This document shows positions 1 to 9,263 of a DNA stretch of 64,000 bases, piece after piece. The stretch comes from Mycolicibacterium litorale (GTDB lineage Bacteria; Actinomycetota; Actinomycetes; Mycobacteriales; Mycobacteriaceae): contig CP019882.1 of assembly GCA_002007745.1 (NCBI GenBank), positions 3,038,001 through 3,102,000 of the forward strand. The letters are read 5' to 3'. The notes under the pieces are model-generated. The model ran no database searches. It was given only the letters and a program-made list of their open reading frames with translations, and was not told the origin of the DNA. Position 1 is the first letter of the stretch. Every line of letters begins with the position of its first letter. A program made the position numbers and the translations under genes.

Positions 1-1576
1 CGGCAGCCAGATAGGTGGCCCGGTCCGGGTCAAGGCCGTCGGCGGCGGCAAGTTCGCGGCAGCGCTTCCGTAGATCGGCGTGAATCTGCTGCAGCGCATC
101 GCTGGTGAGCTCGCCGGACAGGGCATGGGACACGTCGTGACGGACGGGGGCGTGCAACATGCCCCAGGCGGAGAAGACGCCGGGCGCCGGCGGAATGATC
201 ACCTGGGTCACGCCGAGCTCCTCGCCGAGTGCCACCGCGTGCAGCGGGCCTGCCCCGCCGAACGCGAGCAGCGCGAAGTCCCGCGGGTCGTATCCGCGTC
301 GTACCGTGATGGAGCGCAGGGCATCCGCCATGCGCGCATCGGTGATGTCGACGACCGACTGCGCCGCCTCCTGCAGTGTCAGCCCTAGTTCCGCGGCGAG
401 GGGCGTCATCGCAGCACAGGCCGCAGCGCGGTCCAGGGTGAGTGCGTCGCCGGCCAGCCCGCCGTGGCCGAGCCGGTTGAGGATGACATTCGCATCGGTC
501 ACGGTGGGTTCGCTGCCGCCTCGCCCGTAGCAGGCCGGGCCTGGATCGGCTCCGGCGCTCTGCGGGCCGGTGTGCAGGTTGCCGTTGTCCACCCACGCTA
601 TCGAACCGCCGCCGGCCGGGATGGTGACCAGGTCGACAACGGGCATCAGGATGGGCAGTTCGTCGACAGCGAGTTCGGTGGACAGTTTCAGCTGGTGATC
701 AACGATGACCGTCGCATCGAGCGAAGTACCGCCCATATCGATGGCCAGCAGATGGTCGATGCCCAGTGCACGCGCGATGGTCTGGGCGCCGACGACTCCA
801 CCGGCCGGCCCGGACAGCAGGGTCTGCATCGGCCGCTCCCGGGCGGTGGCGGCCGAGGCCACCCCGCCGCTGGAGCGCATCACCAGCAGTGGCCGCTGGA
901 ATCCTCGCTTACGAAGTCCTTCGGTGACGCGCCCGAGGTAGTCGCCGACGATGGTCGCCACGTACGCGTTGACCACGGTGCTGGAGAACCGGTCGAACTC
1001 CCCGACCTGCGGAGCGACCAGGTGCGACAACGAGATCTGCAATCCCGGGTGTCGCCGGGCCAGGTGGTCTCCGATGACCAGTTCGTGGGCAGGATTACTG
1101 GTGGAGTGCAGCAGGCATACCGCCACCGACTCGATGCGTTCGCGCTCGATGAAGACCGAGATGTCCTCGAGATCTTCATGTACGAGTGGACGTTCGACGT
1201 CGCCGTTGTACAGGATTCGCTCACGTACCGAGCGGATGTCCCGCGGTCCGAGCAAGTGCGCGGGCGGGCTGTACTTCAGTTTCCAGATGTCGGTGCGCGC
1301 CGACCGACCGATCCGCAGGACGTCTTCGAAGCCACGGGTGGTGATCCCCAGGACCCGGGTTCCGGTGCGGGACAAGACGGCGTTGAGTCCGGCTGTCGTG
1401 CCGTTCACGATCGCCTCGACGTCGGCCATCCGCACGCTGGAATCCAGCGCGCCCAGCATCCCTTTGGCCGGGTCTTCGGGGTGACTGAGCTCCTTGTGAG
1501 CCGACAGTCGACCCGACGCGTCCAACGTCGCAACATCGGTGAACGTGCCACCGGCGTCAATGGCGACTCGAAGCAT
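1..1576 (-). CDS. Hydantoinase/oxoprolinase family protein, subunit A type (3' end cut by window)
   Basis: About 525 codons are present and the C-terminus lies beyond the left edge. The N-terminus carries the actin-like ATP-binding signature AIDAGGTFTDVA at residues 5-16, and a second phosphate loop, DMGGTSLDA, lies near residue 285. HNGTTAGLNA-like and GGAGPLHA motifs are also present, as usual in HyuA/OplA proteins. Family members hydrolyse hydantoins or 5-oxoproline with ATP, normally with a HyuB partner, which may lie outside the window. The ATG at 1576 was chosen because it starts exactly at the conserved N-terminus. It overlaps the end of the upstream transporter ATPase gene by 20 bases, so the enzyme is the distal gene of the peptide-importer operon. 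The exact substrate cannot be told from sequence; acetone carboxylase-like members share this fold. Confidence 0.85.
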   Translation of the reverse strand, partial: MLRVAIDAGGTFTDVATLDASGRLSAHKELSHPEDPAKGMLGALDSSVRMADVEAIVNGTTAGLNAVLSRTGTRVLGITTRGFEDVLRIGRSARTDIWKLKYSPPAHLLGPRDIRSVRERILYNGDVERPLVHEDLEDISVFIERERIESVAVCLLHSTSNPAHELVIGDHLARRHPGLQISLSHLVAPQVGEFDRFSSTVVNAYVATIVGDYLGRVTEGLRKRGFQRPLLVMRSSGGVASAATARERPMQTLLSGPAGGVVGAQTIARALGIDHLLAIDMGGTSLDATVIVDHQLKLSTELAVDELPILMPVVDLVTIPAGGGSIAWVDNGNLHTGPQSAGADPGPACYGRGGSEPTVTDANVILNRLGHGGLAGDALTLDRAAACAAMTPLAAELGLTLQEAAQSVVDITDARMADALRSITVRRGYDPRDFALLAFGGAGPLHAVALGEELGVTQVIIPPAPGVFSAWGMLHAPVRHDVSHALSGELTSDALQQIHADLRKRCRELAAADGLDPDRATYLAA

Positions 1577-2420
1577 TTGTGTTCTCCTGTAATTGAAAGC
1601 GGTTGATCTGACCCACGTTCGGCGCGTCCCAGGGATGTGGTGGCACCGATGCCAGCAGCTCGACGGTGTATGCATCGATCGGATTGGCGAATACCTCATC
1701 GGCGTCGCCCGTTTCGACGATCCTGCCCTCGCGCATCACGGCGACCCGGTCACAGAGATAGGACACCACCGCGAGATCGTGTGAGATGAAGACGATCGAC
1801 ATGCCCAGGTTCGCGCGCAGATCCCGCAACAGGTTCAGGATGACCGCCTGCACCGAGACATCCAGCGCCGATACCGGCTCATCGGCCACCAGGATGTCTG
1901 GCTCGACGGCCAGCGCCCGCGCGATGCTCGCCCGCTGCCGCTGCCCGCCGGAGAGCTGGCGCGGCCGGGCATGTCGCAGACTGGGATCGAGACCCACGAG
2001 ACGCATCAACTCGATTGCCCGGGAATCGATTTCACCTCTCGGACGCAGGCGGTGCACCGCAATCGGCTCGCGGATGGCCTGCAACACCGACATGCTGGGA
2101 TTGAGCGACGAATAGGGGTCCTGGAAGACCATCTGCACCCGGCGGCGGTCGGAGACCGACCTGCGTCCGCCAAGCAGAGTGCCGTCGAGGCGGATCTGCC
2201 CCGACGTCGGGGTGATGAATCCCGTGATGCAGCGGGCGACGGTGGATTTGCCGGACCCAGACTCCCCCACCACACCGAAAATCTCGCCCCGGCCGACCGA
2301 TATGCTTACGCCGTCGACCGCCGGCGCTGCTTCAATACGCCGATTGCGCCGCCAGGGCGTTACGGCTCGGCTCGCCGAGGAGTAGACGACCCGCAGGTTC
2401 TCCACTGCCAGCAGGCTCAT
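1557..2420 (-). CDS. Dipeptide/oligopeptide ABC transporter ATP-binding protein (DppF/OppF type)
   Basis: The 287-residue ATPase has Walker A GESGSGKST near residue 58, a Q-loop in MVFQDPYSSLNP, the signature LSGGQRQR, Walker B ILVADEP and an H-loop in FISHD. The QDPYSSLNP sequence is typical of peptide/nickel importers. The start MSLLAVENL at 2420 overlaps the stop of the preceding ATPase gene by four bases (ATGA), which suggests coupled translation. It would hydrolyse ATP together with the other ATPase to drive uptake through the two permeases. Confidence 0.93.
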   Translation of the reverse strand: MSLLAVENLRVVYSSASRAVTPWRRNRRIEAAPAVDGVSISVGRGEIFGVVGESGSGKSTVARCITGFITPTSGQIRLDGTLLGGRRSVSDRRRVQMVFQDPYSSLNPSMSVLQAIREPIAVHRLRPRGEIDSRAIELMRLVGLDPSLRHARPRQLSGGQRQRASIARALAVEPDILVADEPVSALDVSVQAVILNLLRDLRANLGMSIVFISHDLAVVSYLCDRVAVMREGRIVETGDADEVFANPIDAYTVELLASVPPHPWDAPNVGQINRFQLQENTNASSRH

Positions 2421-3400
2421 GACACGCTCACCGGCTTCGTCCAATCGATGTCGTCGACACGGACACAGCCGCTCTGGTGGCCCGCGGCCTCCGTCTCGAG
2501 GGGTGGCGCACTGTGACAGCCGGCGCCGGCATAGCGGCACCGGTCCGAGAACGCGCAGCCGGCGAGGCCGGCGGTCAGTGCCGGCGGCTGCCCCGGGATC
2601 GATGCGAGCTCCCGGTTGCGGTCGGCCAGCCTCGGGGCGGCTTCGAGCAGGGCCAGCGTGTACGGATGCCGGGGCGTGCGCAGCACGTCGGTGGTGTTCC
2701 CGCGTTCCACGATCTGCCCGGCGTACATGACATTGATGCGCTGGCACAGCATCGCGACCAGGGGCAAATCGTGGGTCACGTAGAGGATGCCCAGCTCACG
2801 CTCGGCGCACAGCCTGCGCAACAGGGCGACGAACTGAGCCTGGACTGTCACGTCCAAGGCGGTTGTGGGTTCGTCACACAGCAACAGTTTCGGATCCCCC
2901 GACAATGCCGCTGCGATCAGGACTCGCTGGCGCAGCCCTCCGGACAGCTGGTGCGGGTAGAGCCCGAAGCGTTTCTCCGGCGCCGGAATTCCCACCTCCG
3001 TCATGAGTTCGAGAGCCACGTTGCGGGCGGCACTGCGGCTCAGCCCGTCCCGGCGGCGCGGTACCTCGGCGATCTGGTCACCGACCCGCATCACCGGATT
3101 CAGACTGGTCATCGGATCCTGGAAGACCATGGCCACGCCATCGCATCGACGTCCCGCAGTGATGGCGCAGCCGTGGACCGTCAGCGATCCGCCGGTCACC
3201 CGCGTTCCTCGCGGCAGGACGCCGGCGATGGCCCGTAGTAACGTGCTCTTGCCGCAGCCCGATTCGCCGACGACGCCGACGATCTCGCCGCGCGCCACCG
3301 ATACCGACACGCTGCGCACTGGATGTACCGGCCCGTCGGCGGTGTCGATCGCAACCTCGAGTCCCTGCGCGGCGAGGGCGGACGGACCCGCGGCGCTCAC
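2417..3400 (-). CDS. Dipeptide/oligopeptide ABC transporter ATP-binding protein (DppD/OppD type)
   Basis: The 327-residue ATPase has Walker [10 protein letters not shown] near residue 45, [12 protein letters not shown], a variant signature LSGGLRQR, Walker [12 protein letters not shown] and the C-terminal oligopeptide-transporter extension with four Cys-rich positions ([14 protein letters not shown]) that often holds an Fe-S cluster in DppD/OppD proteins. It overlaps the permease gene upstream and the second ATPase gene downstream by four bases each. Two different ATPases are the norm for this importer class. Confidence 0.93.
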   Translation of the reverse strand: MSAAGPSALAAQGLEVAIDTADGPVHPVRSVSVSVARGEIVGVVGESGCGKSTLLRAIAGVLPRGTRVTGGSLTVHGCAITAGRRCDGVAMVFQDPMTSLNPVMRVGDQIAEVPRRRDGLSRSAARNVALELMTEVGIPAPEKRFGLYPHQLSGGLRQRVLIAAALSGDPKLLLCDEPTTALDVTVQAQFVALLRRLCAERELGILYVTHDLPLVAMLCQRINVMYAGQIVERGNTTDVLRTPRHPYTLALLEAAPRLADRNRELASIPGQPPALTAGLAGCAFSDRCRYAGAGCHSAPPLETEAAGHQSGCVRVDDIDWTKPVSVS

Positions 3401-4233
3401 CGGTCGTCCACCTGTTCGGTAAGCCCCTGTCCGAGCAGTGCGAACGCGATGCCGATGACCACCACGGCCAGGCCCGGTGCGACCGACAACAGCGGACGCG
3501 ACCCGATGAACTGCTGTCCGTCGGCAATCATGGAGCCCAGTTCGGGTGTCGGCGGGGCGATTCCGAGACCGAGATAACTCAGCGTCGCCGTGCCGATGAC
3601 GACGACCACGACGTCGGTGGCGTAGTAGGCCAGTGGCTGCTGAAAGCAGTTGGGCAGCACGTGCCGAAGCAGGACGCGCCGCCCGGACAGACCGGCTCCG
3701 CGAGCGGCAGCAACGTAGTCCCGATGCAACTGGGCTTGTACCTCACTGCGCAGAATGCGCGCGTAGGAAACCCACGCCACCACTGCCACGGCGACGAAGA
3801 TGCTGCCCATGCCGGGTCCCAGGAAGAACACCAGGACGATGATCAGCAGGTAATACGGGAAGGCCTGTACGACATCGCTGAGCACCCCTACCGCTTGGTC
3901 GAGCCAGCCGCCGTACCAGGCGGCTGCCGCGCCGAGTGCCGAACCCACGATCAGCGGGCCGACCAACGCCACGGTGGCCACGCCCAGGTCCAATCTCATC
4001 GCCGACAACACTCGGGCCAGGACGTCACGGCCGAGTTGATCCGTGCCCAGCGGATGCGCCGTCGATGGTGCCGCCAGCACCGAGCCGAGCGCAGGCTCGG
4101 TGTGGGCGGGTAGGACGAACGGAAGCAGCATCACAGCGGCAAACACCGTGCTGGCAAAGGCGATGCCCACCAAAAGATTTCGGTTGAGTCGCCGCGGCGA
4201 GGCAGTGGCGGGACGGCCTTGGGTGGCGGTCAT
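3397..4233 (-). CDS. Dipeptide/oligopeptide ABC transporter permease (DppC/OppC type)
   Basis: The 278-residue membrane protein has an N-terminal hydrophobic segment at about residues 20-42 and five further predicted membrane helices. HPLGTDQLGRDVLARV, typical of DppC N-domains, lies near residue 60, and the EAA-loop motif AARGAGLSGRRVLLRHVLPN lies near residue 177. It forms the membrane pore with the DppB-type partner encoded immediately upstream, whose gene it overlaps by four bases. Confidence 0.92.
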   Translation of the reverse strand: MTATQGRPATASPRRLNRNLLVGIAFASTVFAAVMLLPFVLPAHTEPALGSVLAAPSTAHPLGTDQLGRDVLARVLSAMRLDLGVATVALVGPLIVGSALGAAAAWYGGWLDQAVGVLSDVVQAFPYYLLIIVLVFFLGPGMGSIFVAVAVVAWVSYARILRSEVQAQLHRDYVAAARGAGLSGRRVLLRHVLPNCFQQPLAYYATDVVVVVIGTATLSYLGLGIAPPTPELGSMIADGQQFIGSRPLLSVAPGLAVVVIGIAFALLGQGLTEQVDDR

Positions 4234-5180
4234 CGCAGCGTTCCGGTTCGCAGCCGAGGGTCCACCGACATCCGAACCACATCGGTGAGCAGATTGATCC
4301 CGATCACCAGGACCGCGATGACCAGCGCGATGCCCTGCACGACGGGAAAGTCGCGGCTCAATGTCGCGTCGATGAGGAGCGCTCCGATGCCAGGGATGGC
4401 GAAGATCTTCTCGACGATCACCGTGCTGCCGATCAACCAGCCGATGTTCAGGCCGAGCACCACCACGGTCGGGATGCCGGCATTACGCAGGACATGGTGG
4501 AGCAGGACGTCGCGGCCGGGCACGCCCCGGGCCCTGGCTGCCGCGACGTAGTCGGCGCTGAACACCTCGACCATGGAGACCCGCAGGCTTTGAATGGTGA
4601 ATGGCAGGATGGCGACCGCGGTCACGAAGGCAGGCAGTGTCAGAGCCTGGAAGTGCTCCACCGCGGTCTCGCCGTACCCACCTGCCGGGAATATCGGGAT
4701 TCTGACCGCCAGTAGCTGAATGAGCATGAGCGCCAGCCAGAATGCGGGCAGCCCAAGGGCGACCAGCGGCAGCAGCCGGACGGCATGATCGATGACGGCG
4801 CCCCGCCTCATCGCCGCCAGAGTCGCGGCGGGAACGGTGAAGACGATCGCCAGCACACTCGCGTAGACGATCAGCAGAACGGTCGGTGCGAGTCGGTCGG
4901 CGATCAGTCCGGCCACGGGGAGATGATTGGCGACCGACGTGCCGAGGTCACCGCGGAGCACGCCACCCACGTATCTGACGAACTGGTCGCCCAGCGGGCT
5001 GTCCAGACCCAGCGCGTGATGCAGCTCCTGGACCGCGGCGGGTGAGGCCTGCGGTCCGAGAATCGCCCGCGCGGGGTCCCCGGGCACGATGTGCACGAAC
5101 AAGAAGCTGACGACGATGACGATCGCAACCGCGGCGACGGCCCTGGCCGAGCGCTGGATCCACGTCGATGGTGCCGACAC
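4230..5180 (-). CDS. Dipeptide/oligopeptide ABC transporter permease (DppB/OppB type)
   Basis: The 316-residue permease starts with a membrane helix, followed by the conserved HIVPGDPARAILG segment and an EAA loop with AARARGVPGRDVLLHHVLRN. I chose the GTG at 5180, five bases after the stop of the binding-protein gene. The frame is open further upstream, but that extension would lie inside the binding-protein gene and has no hydrophobic N-terminus. The gene overlaps the DppC-type gene downstream by four bases. Confidence 0.92.
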   Translation of the reverse strand: MSAPSTWIQRSARAVAAVAIVIVVSFLFVHIVPGDPARAILGPQASPAAVQELHHALGLDSPLGDQFVRYVGGVLRGDLGTSVANHLPVAGLIADRLAPTVLLIVYASVLAIVFTVPAATLAAMRRGAVIDHAVRLLPLVALGLPAFWLALMLIQLLAVRIPIFPAGGYGETAVEHFQALTLPAFVTAVAILPFTIQSLRVSMVEVFSADYVAAARARGVPGRDVLLHHVLRNAGIPTVVVLGLNIGWLIGSTVIVEKIFAIPGIGALLIDATLSRDFPVVQGIALVIAVLVIGINLLTDVVRMSVDPRLRTGTLR

Positions 5181-5185
5181 GATTG

Positions 5186-6745
5186 TCAGCGATCCTTGCC
5201 GATGTTCACCAGGTCGATGGTGCCCATCGGGTTGACCGAAAACTGGTGAACGCGGTTCGACCAGAGGTAGGGGGCCTGCTGATGCCAAAGCGGAAGCTGC
5301 GGAACCTGTTCGGCGGCGATCTGCTGGATCCGGTCATAAGCGGTTGCCCTGCTTGCCGGATCCAGAGTGGAACGTGCGTCGCCGAGCAGCGTGACCACCT
5401 CGGCGTTGTCGAAGCCGGTGTAGTAGGAGTTGCTGCCGCCGTTGGGGTCGAGCATGAAGGTCAACTGTTCGTCGGGATCGGAGATGTCCGAGACCCATGC
5501 GGCCAGTCCCAACTGGTAGGCGCCTTGGTCGAAGGTGGTGTAGATCTGCCCGCTGTCGACGGTGACGATCTTGGCGCGGATGCCCAGCGGCGCTAGCTGG
5601 GCCTGGATGATCTGCGCTGCTGTCGACGATGTCGGAAGATTGTCGATCATCAGGTCGACGTCGAATCCGCCGGGTGTTGCCGACTTCGCCATCTCACGTT
5701 TGGCCGTGTCGAGGTCGAAGCTCAGGCAGTCCGGCTTCGATGCGAACGGCATCGTCGGTGGCAGCATCGAACACGCCGGTTCACCGGATCCGAACAGGGT
5801 GCTCCCGGTCAGTGCGGTCCGGTCGACCGCGTGAGCGATCGCCCGTCGTACGTGCACGTCGGCGAACGGCGCGAATTTCTCGTTGAAGATCAGGAAGGTC
5901 GAATTGTCGGCGGGGAAGGTCCGCGCCTGCGTCGTTGCCGAAGTCAGTGAGCCGACCTGACTCGGCGGAATGTCGCCGGCAATGTCGGCGATGCCGCCCT
6001 GGACCTGGGAGACGCGAGTGTTGGGATCGGGAACGACAGCCCATTTGACGCTGTCCAGGAACGGCCGGTCGGGCTCCCAGTAATTGTCGTTGCGGACGAG
6101 TCGGATCGATTGGCCGCGCTGCCATTGATCGAACCGGAACGGGCCGCTGCCGACCGGATTACCGAAGAACTGTTCTTCGGTGTGCCCCTGGAGGTTGGCC
6201 GGCACCACTGAGCCGAGCCACGAGCTGAGCCCGGCCAGCAGCGTCGCACTCGGCTCTGCTGTGGTCACCACGACGGTGTGATCATCCGGTGCCTCGACCG
6301 ATGAGATGGAGCTGAGCAAAAAGACGAAGGCCGACTGAGAGTTTCGCGCGCGGTCCAGAGAGAATTTCACGTCGTACGCGGTGAGTGGAGAGCCGTCGGA
6401 GAACCGCAGGCCCGACCGGAGCTTGACGGTCCACACCCGCCCGTCGGGCGAGTGGGTGGAAGATTCGGCGAGCGCGGGTTCGATGGCCTTGCCGTCGGCT
6501 GATACCCGGAACAGCTGGCTGAAGATCTGATTGATCGGGGCGATATCGCCCGGGGTGACGGCCTGCGTCGGGTCGAGGGTGTGGCCGTCTTCGGTCCGGG
6601 CGATCACCAGATCACCACCGCGGACGGCCGGCTTATCGCCGGTGCCGGCTCCCCCGGTTGACCCGCCGCAGGCGGCGGTCACAAACGTCAGGGCAGCGAA
6701 CACGCCTACGATCAAGCGCCTGGCGACCGAGGGCTTGTTGCTCAT
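5186..6745 (-). CDS. ABC transporter substrate-binding lipoprotein, family 5
   Basis: The 519-residue extracellular solute-binding protein of the DppA/OppA family captures the imported peptide or related compound at the cell surface. The N-terminus is a lipoprotein signal with basic residues, a hydrophobic stretch and a lipobox ending at Cys26 (VTAACGG). The conserved family-5 segment with WTVKLRSGLRFSDGSPLTA follows around residues 95-115. The start is the ATG at 6745, preceded by AGAGGTGG about five bases upstream; a GTG six bases earlier lies within that ribosome site. First gene of the importer-hydantoinase operon. Confidence 0.92.
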   Translation of the reverse strand: MSNKPSVARRLIVGVFAALTFVTAACGGSTGGAGTGDKPAVRGGDLVIARTEDGHTLDPTQAVTPGDIAPINQIFSQLFRVSADGKAIEPALAESSTHSPDGRVWTVKLRSGLRFSDGSPLTAYDVKFSLDRARNSQSAFVFLLSSISSVEAPDDHTVVVTTAEPSATLLAGLSSWLGSVVPANLQGHTEEQFFGNPVGSGPFRFDQWQRGQSIRLVRNDNYWEPDRPFLDSVKWAVVPDPNTRVSQVQGGIADIAGDIPPSQVGSLTSATTQARTFPADNSTFLIFNEKFAPFADVHVRRAIAHAVDRTALTGSTLFGSGEPACSMLPPTMPFASKPDCLSFDLDTAKREMAKSATPGGFDVDLMIDNLPTSSTAAQIIQAQLAPLGIRAKIVTVDSGQIYTTFDQGAYQLGLAAWVSDISDPDEQLTFMLDPNGGSNSYYTGFDNAEVVTLLGDARSTLDPASRATAYDRIQQIAAEQVPQLPLWHQQAPYLWSNRVHQFSVNPMGTIDLVNIGKDR

Positions 6746-6774
6746 AACCACCTCTTATTGGACAACGAACCAGT

Positions 6775-6796
6775 AATGCCGAGCTAGGCTGGCATT
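6775..6796. promoter_or_regulatory. Inverted repeat, candidate TetR operator between divergent genes
   Basis: AATGCC at 6775-6780 and GGCATT at 6791-6796 form perfect six-base arms around a ten-base spacer. The element sits in the 186-base region between the importer operon and the divergent TetR gene, where a local regulator would be expected to act. Binding by that TetR protein is inference. Confidence 0.4.
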
Positions 6797-6931
6797 GCAT
6801 ATACCAGCTTGTCAAGAGCACTCTGCCACCGTTAACACGCCTGGAACACGCTCCGTCGAGATCACGCGATACGAATGCTATTGTTGCTTCGTCCGACAAG
6901 AGGTACTTCCGACGATTCTGGTGGGAGCGAC

Positions 6932-7564
6932 ATGCCGGCAACCCGAACTCGCAAGCCCCCCGAAGTGCGCAGGCAAGAGATCCTCGATGCGGTGATCGCG
7001 GTCGCCATCGACCGGGGTCTCGACGGGATCACGGTCCGCGATGTCGCACAACGGGCGAGTGTGACCCCGGGGCTGATCCATCACTACTTCCCCAGCCTGG
7101 ACGAGATGCTCACCACCGCTTTCGGCGAGTGGGCGGACCGTTCGCTGGAGCGGACCTTGCTGGACGCGCGGGACGTTTCACCGCGCATGGGGCTGGCGCA
7201 AGTGGTCGCGGACAACACTCCCGCACAACGGCTGTGGAACGACGCACTGAGCACCGCATCCCGCTTCGAGCTGCTCAAGCAGCGCGCCCATGACCTCAGC
7301 GTGAGCTACCGAGATCATGTTGAGTCGTTGATCCGCGCCGGGGTCGGCGACGGCAGTTTCGTCTGCGCCGACCCTCGCGCCACCGCGTGGCGGGTGATCC
7401 TGATGCTCGACGGACTGGTTCCGATGGTTCACGTGTTGGGACTCATTGCCCCGTTGGAGATTCCGGCTATCGTTGGCCCGGTCGTGGAGAACGAGTTGGG
7501 TCTGGAGACGGGGTCGTTCACCGAACTCGCCCTGGCGATGATGCGTTCCGCCTCGACGCCGTGA
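6932..7564 (+). CDS. TetR/AcrR family transcriptional regulator
   Basis: This 210-residue protein has an N-terminal helix-turn-helix (RRQEILDAVIAVAIDRG then TVRDVAQRASVTPGLIHHYFPS, residues about 12-55). The C-terminal ligand domain resembles the BetI-like subgroup, with a basic start and a YRDHVESLI helix. The ATG at 6932 follows GGGAG by four bases; the frame is open 19 codons further upstream but without a ribosome site. It is divergent from the peptide importer and hydantoinase operon and is the likely local repressor of it. Confidence 0.88.
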   Translation: MPATRTRKPPEVRRQEILDAVIAVAIDRGLDGITVRDVAQRASVTPGLIHHYFPSLDEMLTTAFGEWADRSLERTLLDARDVSPRMGLAQVVADNTPAQRLWNDALSTASRFELLKQRAHDLSVSYRDHVESLIRAGVGDGSFVCADPRATAWRVILMLDGLVPMVHVLGLIAPLEIPAIVGPVVENELGLETGSFTELALAMMRSASTP

Positions 7565-7593
7565 CCATGATGCCGACTCTCCGGGGGAAGACC

Positions 7594-8058
7594 ATGCGCC
7601 GTTCGGCCCACCTCATCGTTGCTCTGGCGGGGCTCTGCGCGGCCGCTTGCTCAGGTGGTAGCTCCACACCGCAGTCGACGACGCCGGCCAGCACATCGGC
7701 CAGTACGTCGACCCGTACGCCGGCCAGTACGCCTGCCAGTACGCCTGCCGCGGCTTGCGCCAAGGCACAGCTTGCCGACGCCGCGGCCGCGGCCGCCCGG
7801 GCGCTGGGACCGGACAACGTCTACACCATCGACGACGTGAAGTGCGCCGACGGCTGGGCGGTGACCAGCGGACTGTTGGCCACCACGGCCAACCCCGGCA
7901 TGGGCGCGCCCACCTCGTTCGTCTTCCGTCACGACGGCCAGTTCTGGGCCGTCCAGGACAAGGCGAAGGTGTGCGGAACCAACCCGACCACCACCACCGC
8001 GCCCGCCGACGCCGCGATCCCCGCGGAACTGTTCCTGTCCGGATGTGCCGCGGGCTGA
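7594..8058 (+). CDS. Putative small lipoprotein with Ser/Thr/Pro-rich linker
   Basis: This 154-residue secreted protein has a lipoprotein signal whose predicted acylated Cys is residue 19 (AAACSGG). A linker of short S/T/P/A repeats follows (about residues 24-52), and its DNA contains tandem copies of CCAGTACGCCTG. A small domain with three further cysteines comes last (AACAKAQ, DDVKCADGW, KVCGTN, LSGCAAG). The start at 7594 follows GGGGGAAG; in-frame ATGs at 7567 and 7570 lack a good ribosome site. Of unknown function, with general resemblance to mycobacterial lipoproteins. It lies 29 bases after the TetR gene and may be cotranscribed. Confidence 0.72.
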   Translation: MRRSAHLIVALAGLCAAACSGGSSTPQSTTPASTSASTSTRTPASTPASTPAAACAKAQLADAAAAAARALGPDNVYTIDDVKCADGWAVTSGLLATTANPGMGAPTSFVFRHDGQFWAVQDKAKVCGTNPTTTTAPADAAIPAELFLSGCAAG

Positions 8059-8074
8059 ACCGGTTTCATCGCGC

Positions 8075-9088
8075 TCATGCCAGCGCCCGGATGTGTCGCT
8101 GCACCGGTCTGCGCGGGGCCGGCCGCAGCCGTGGGTGCACACCGAGCATGGCGCCGGGATAGTGCTCGTCGAGCCAAGCCTGGTTGTAGACGGTGTCGAT
8201 GTAGCGCTCGCCGAAGTCCGGCGCGATCGTCACCGCGGTCAGTTCCTCGTCCCGGTCGGCCAGCCAGCGGATCGCGCCGGTCACCACGGTCCCGGTCGAG
8301 CCGCCGAACAGAAAGCCCCGGTGCGCCAATCGGTGGCAGGTGCGGATGGCATCTGCCTCCTCGACGATGAGGACGTCGTCGAGGTAACTCTCGTCCAGCA
8401 GCGGCGGACGCATGCCCATTCCGAGACCGGGGATCATCCGCCGACCGGCGGGCCGGCCGAAGCTCACCGAACCGGCGGTGTCGACGGCGACGATGCGCAC
8501 CCCGGGGTGGCGCTCACGCAGGTAGCGGGCACACCCCATCAAGGTGCCGGTGGTGCCGGCACCGACGAACAGCACGTCCAGATCCGGGAACTCACGCAGA
8601 ATCGCCGGGGCCGTCGAGTTGTAGTGCGCGCGCCAGTTGTTCGGGTTTGCGTACTGGTCGAGCCATACGTAACGGTTGTCCGCGGCGCACAGCCGCCGGA
8701 TGAATTCCAGCCGGGCGCCGAGCAGGCCGCCCTCCTCCGCCGGCGTGGTGACGGTGTGCACCTCGGCGCCCAAGGCCGCCATCAGCTGCTTGGTGGTGTC
8801 GTTGCACCGGGAGTCGGTCACACACACGAACCGATAACCCTTGCTGGCGGCGATCATGCTCAGCGCCACCCCCAGGTTGCCCGACGACGACTCGACGAGA
8901 ACAGATCCGGGCTTGAGCGCACCCTCACGTTCGGCGGCCTCCACCATCTCGGTGGCCGGCTTGAGCTTGATCGACCCGGCGAAGTTGACACCTTCGCACT
9001 TGAGGTAGAGCGCACGGTGGAACACCGTGCGCAAGTCGATGTAGAGGTCGTCGGAATTGAATGCTTCCGGGGCGGACACCACTGTCAT
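8075..9088 (-). CDS. PLP-dependent cysteine synthase family enzyme, SbnA-like
   Basis: The 337-residue fold-type II PLP enzyme has a PLP-binding Lys41 in GSIKLKPA, a phosphate/substrate loop SSSGN at 67-71 and a glycine-rich PLP phosphate cup GAGTTGTLMG. The segments YVWLDQYANPNNWRAHY and GERYIDTVYNQAW match SbnA better than CysK. SbnA joins O-phosphoserine and glutamate toward 2,3-diaminopropionate, a siderophore or peptide building block. The partner dehydrogenase SbnB is not in this window, so the product here is uncertain. The ATG at 9088 follows AGGGAGAC. The gene is divergent from a GNAT acetyltransferase and shares its 175-base regulatory region. Confidence 0.8.
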   Translation of the reverse strand: MTVVSAPEAFNSDDLYIDLRTVFHRALYLKCEGVNFAGSIKLKPATEMVEAAEREGALKPGSVLVESSSGNLGVALSMIAASKGYRFVCVTDSRCNDTTKQLMAALGAEVHTVTTPAEEGGLLGARLEFIRRLCAADNRYVWLDQYANPNNWRAHYNSTAPAILREFPDLDVLFVGAGTTGTLMGCARYLRERHPGVRIVAVDTAGSVSFGRPAGRRMIPGLGMGMRPPLLDESYLDDVLIVEEADAIRTCHRLAHRGFLFGGSTGTVVTGAIRWLADRDEELTAVTIAPDFGERYIDTVYNQAWLDEHYPGAMLGVHPRLRPAPRRPVQRHIRALA

Positions 9089-9174
9089 CACAGTCTCCCT
9101 TACTCCAGTCGCCGCACGTTGCGGCGCTCGGGACACGATCCTGTTGGCGTCCAATGAGATTGGTGTGAGTCGAA

Positions 9175-9192
9175 GATGAACACCCTCTCATC
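9175..9192. promoter_or_regulatory. Partial palindrome shared with the MFS exporter upstream region
   Basis: GATGAACACCCTCTCATC here matches the centre of the palindrome at 13246-13265 at 15 of 18 positions. It lies 72 bases before the GNAT gene and 87 bases before the SbnA-like gene on the other strand. Two such matches in four kilobases, each directly upstream of a gene, suggest a common regulator, but the protein that binds is unknown. Confidence 0.4.
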
Positions 9193-9263
9193 CTCGATTC
9201 ACTCGCCACTCATCGGCGGCCCCGAGACTTGCGTTCATCAGCCACCACCAAGGAGGACACACC

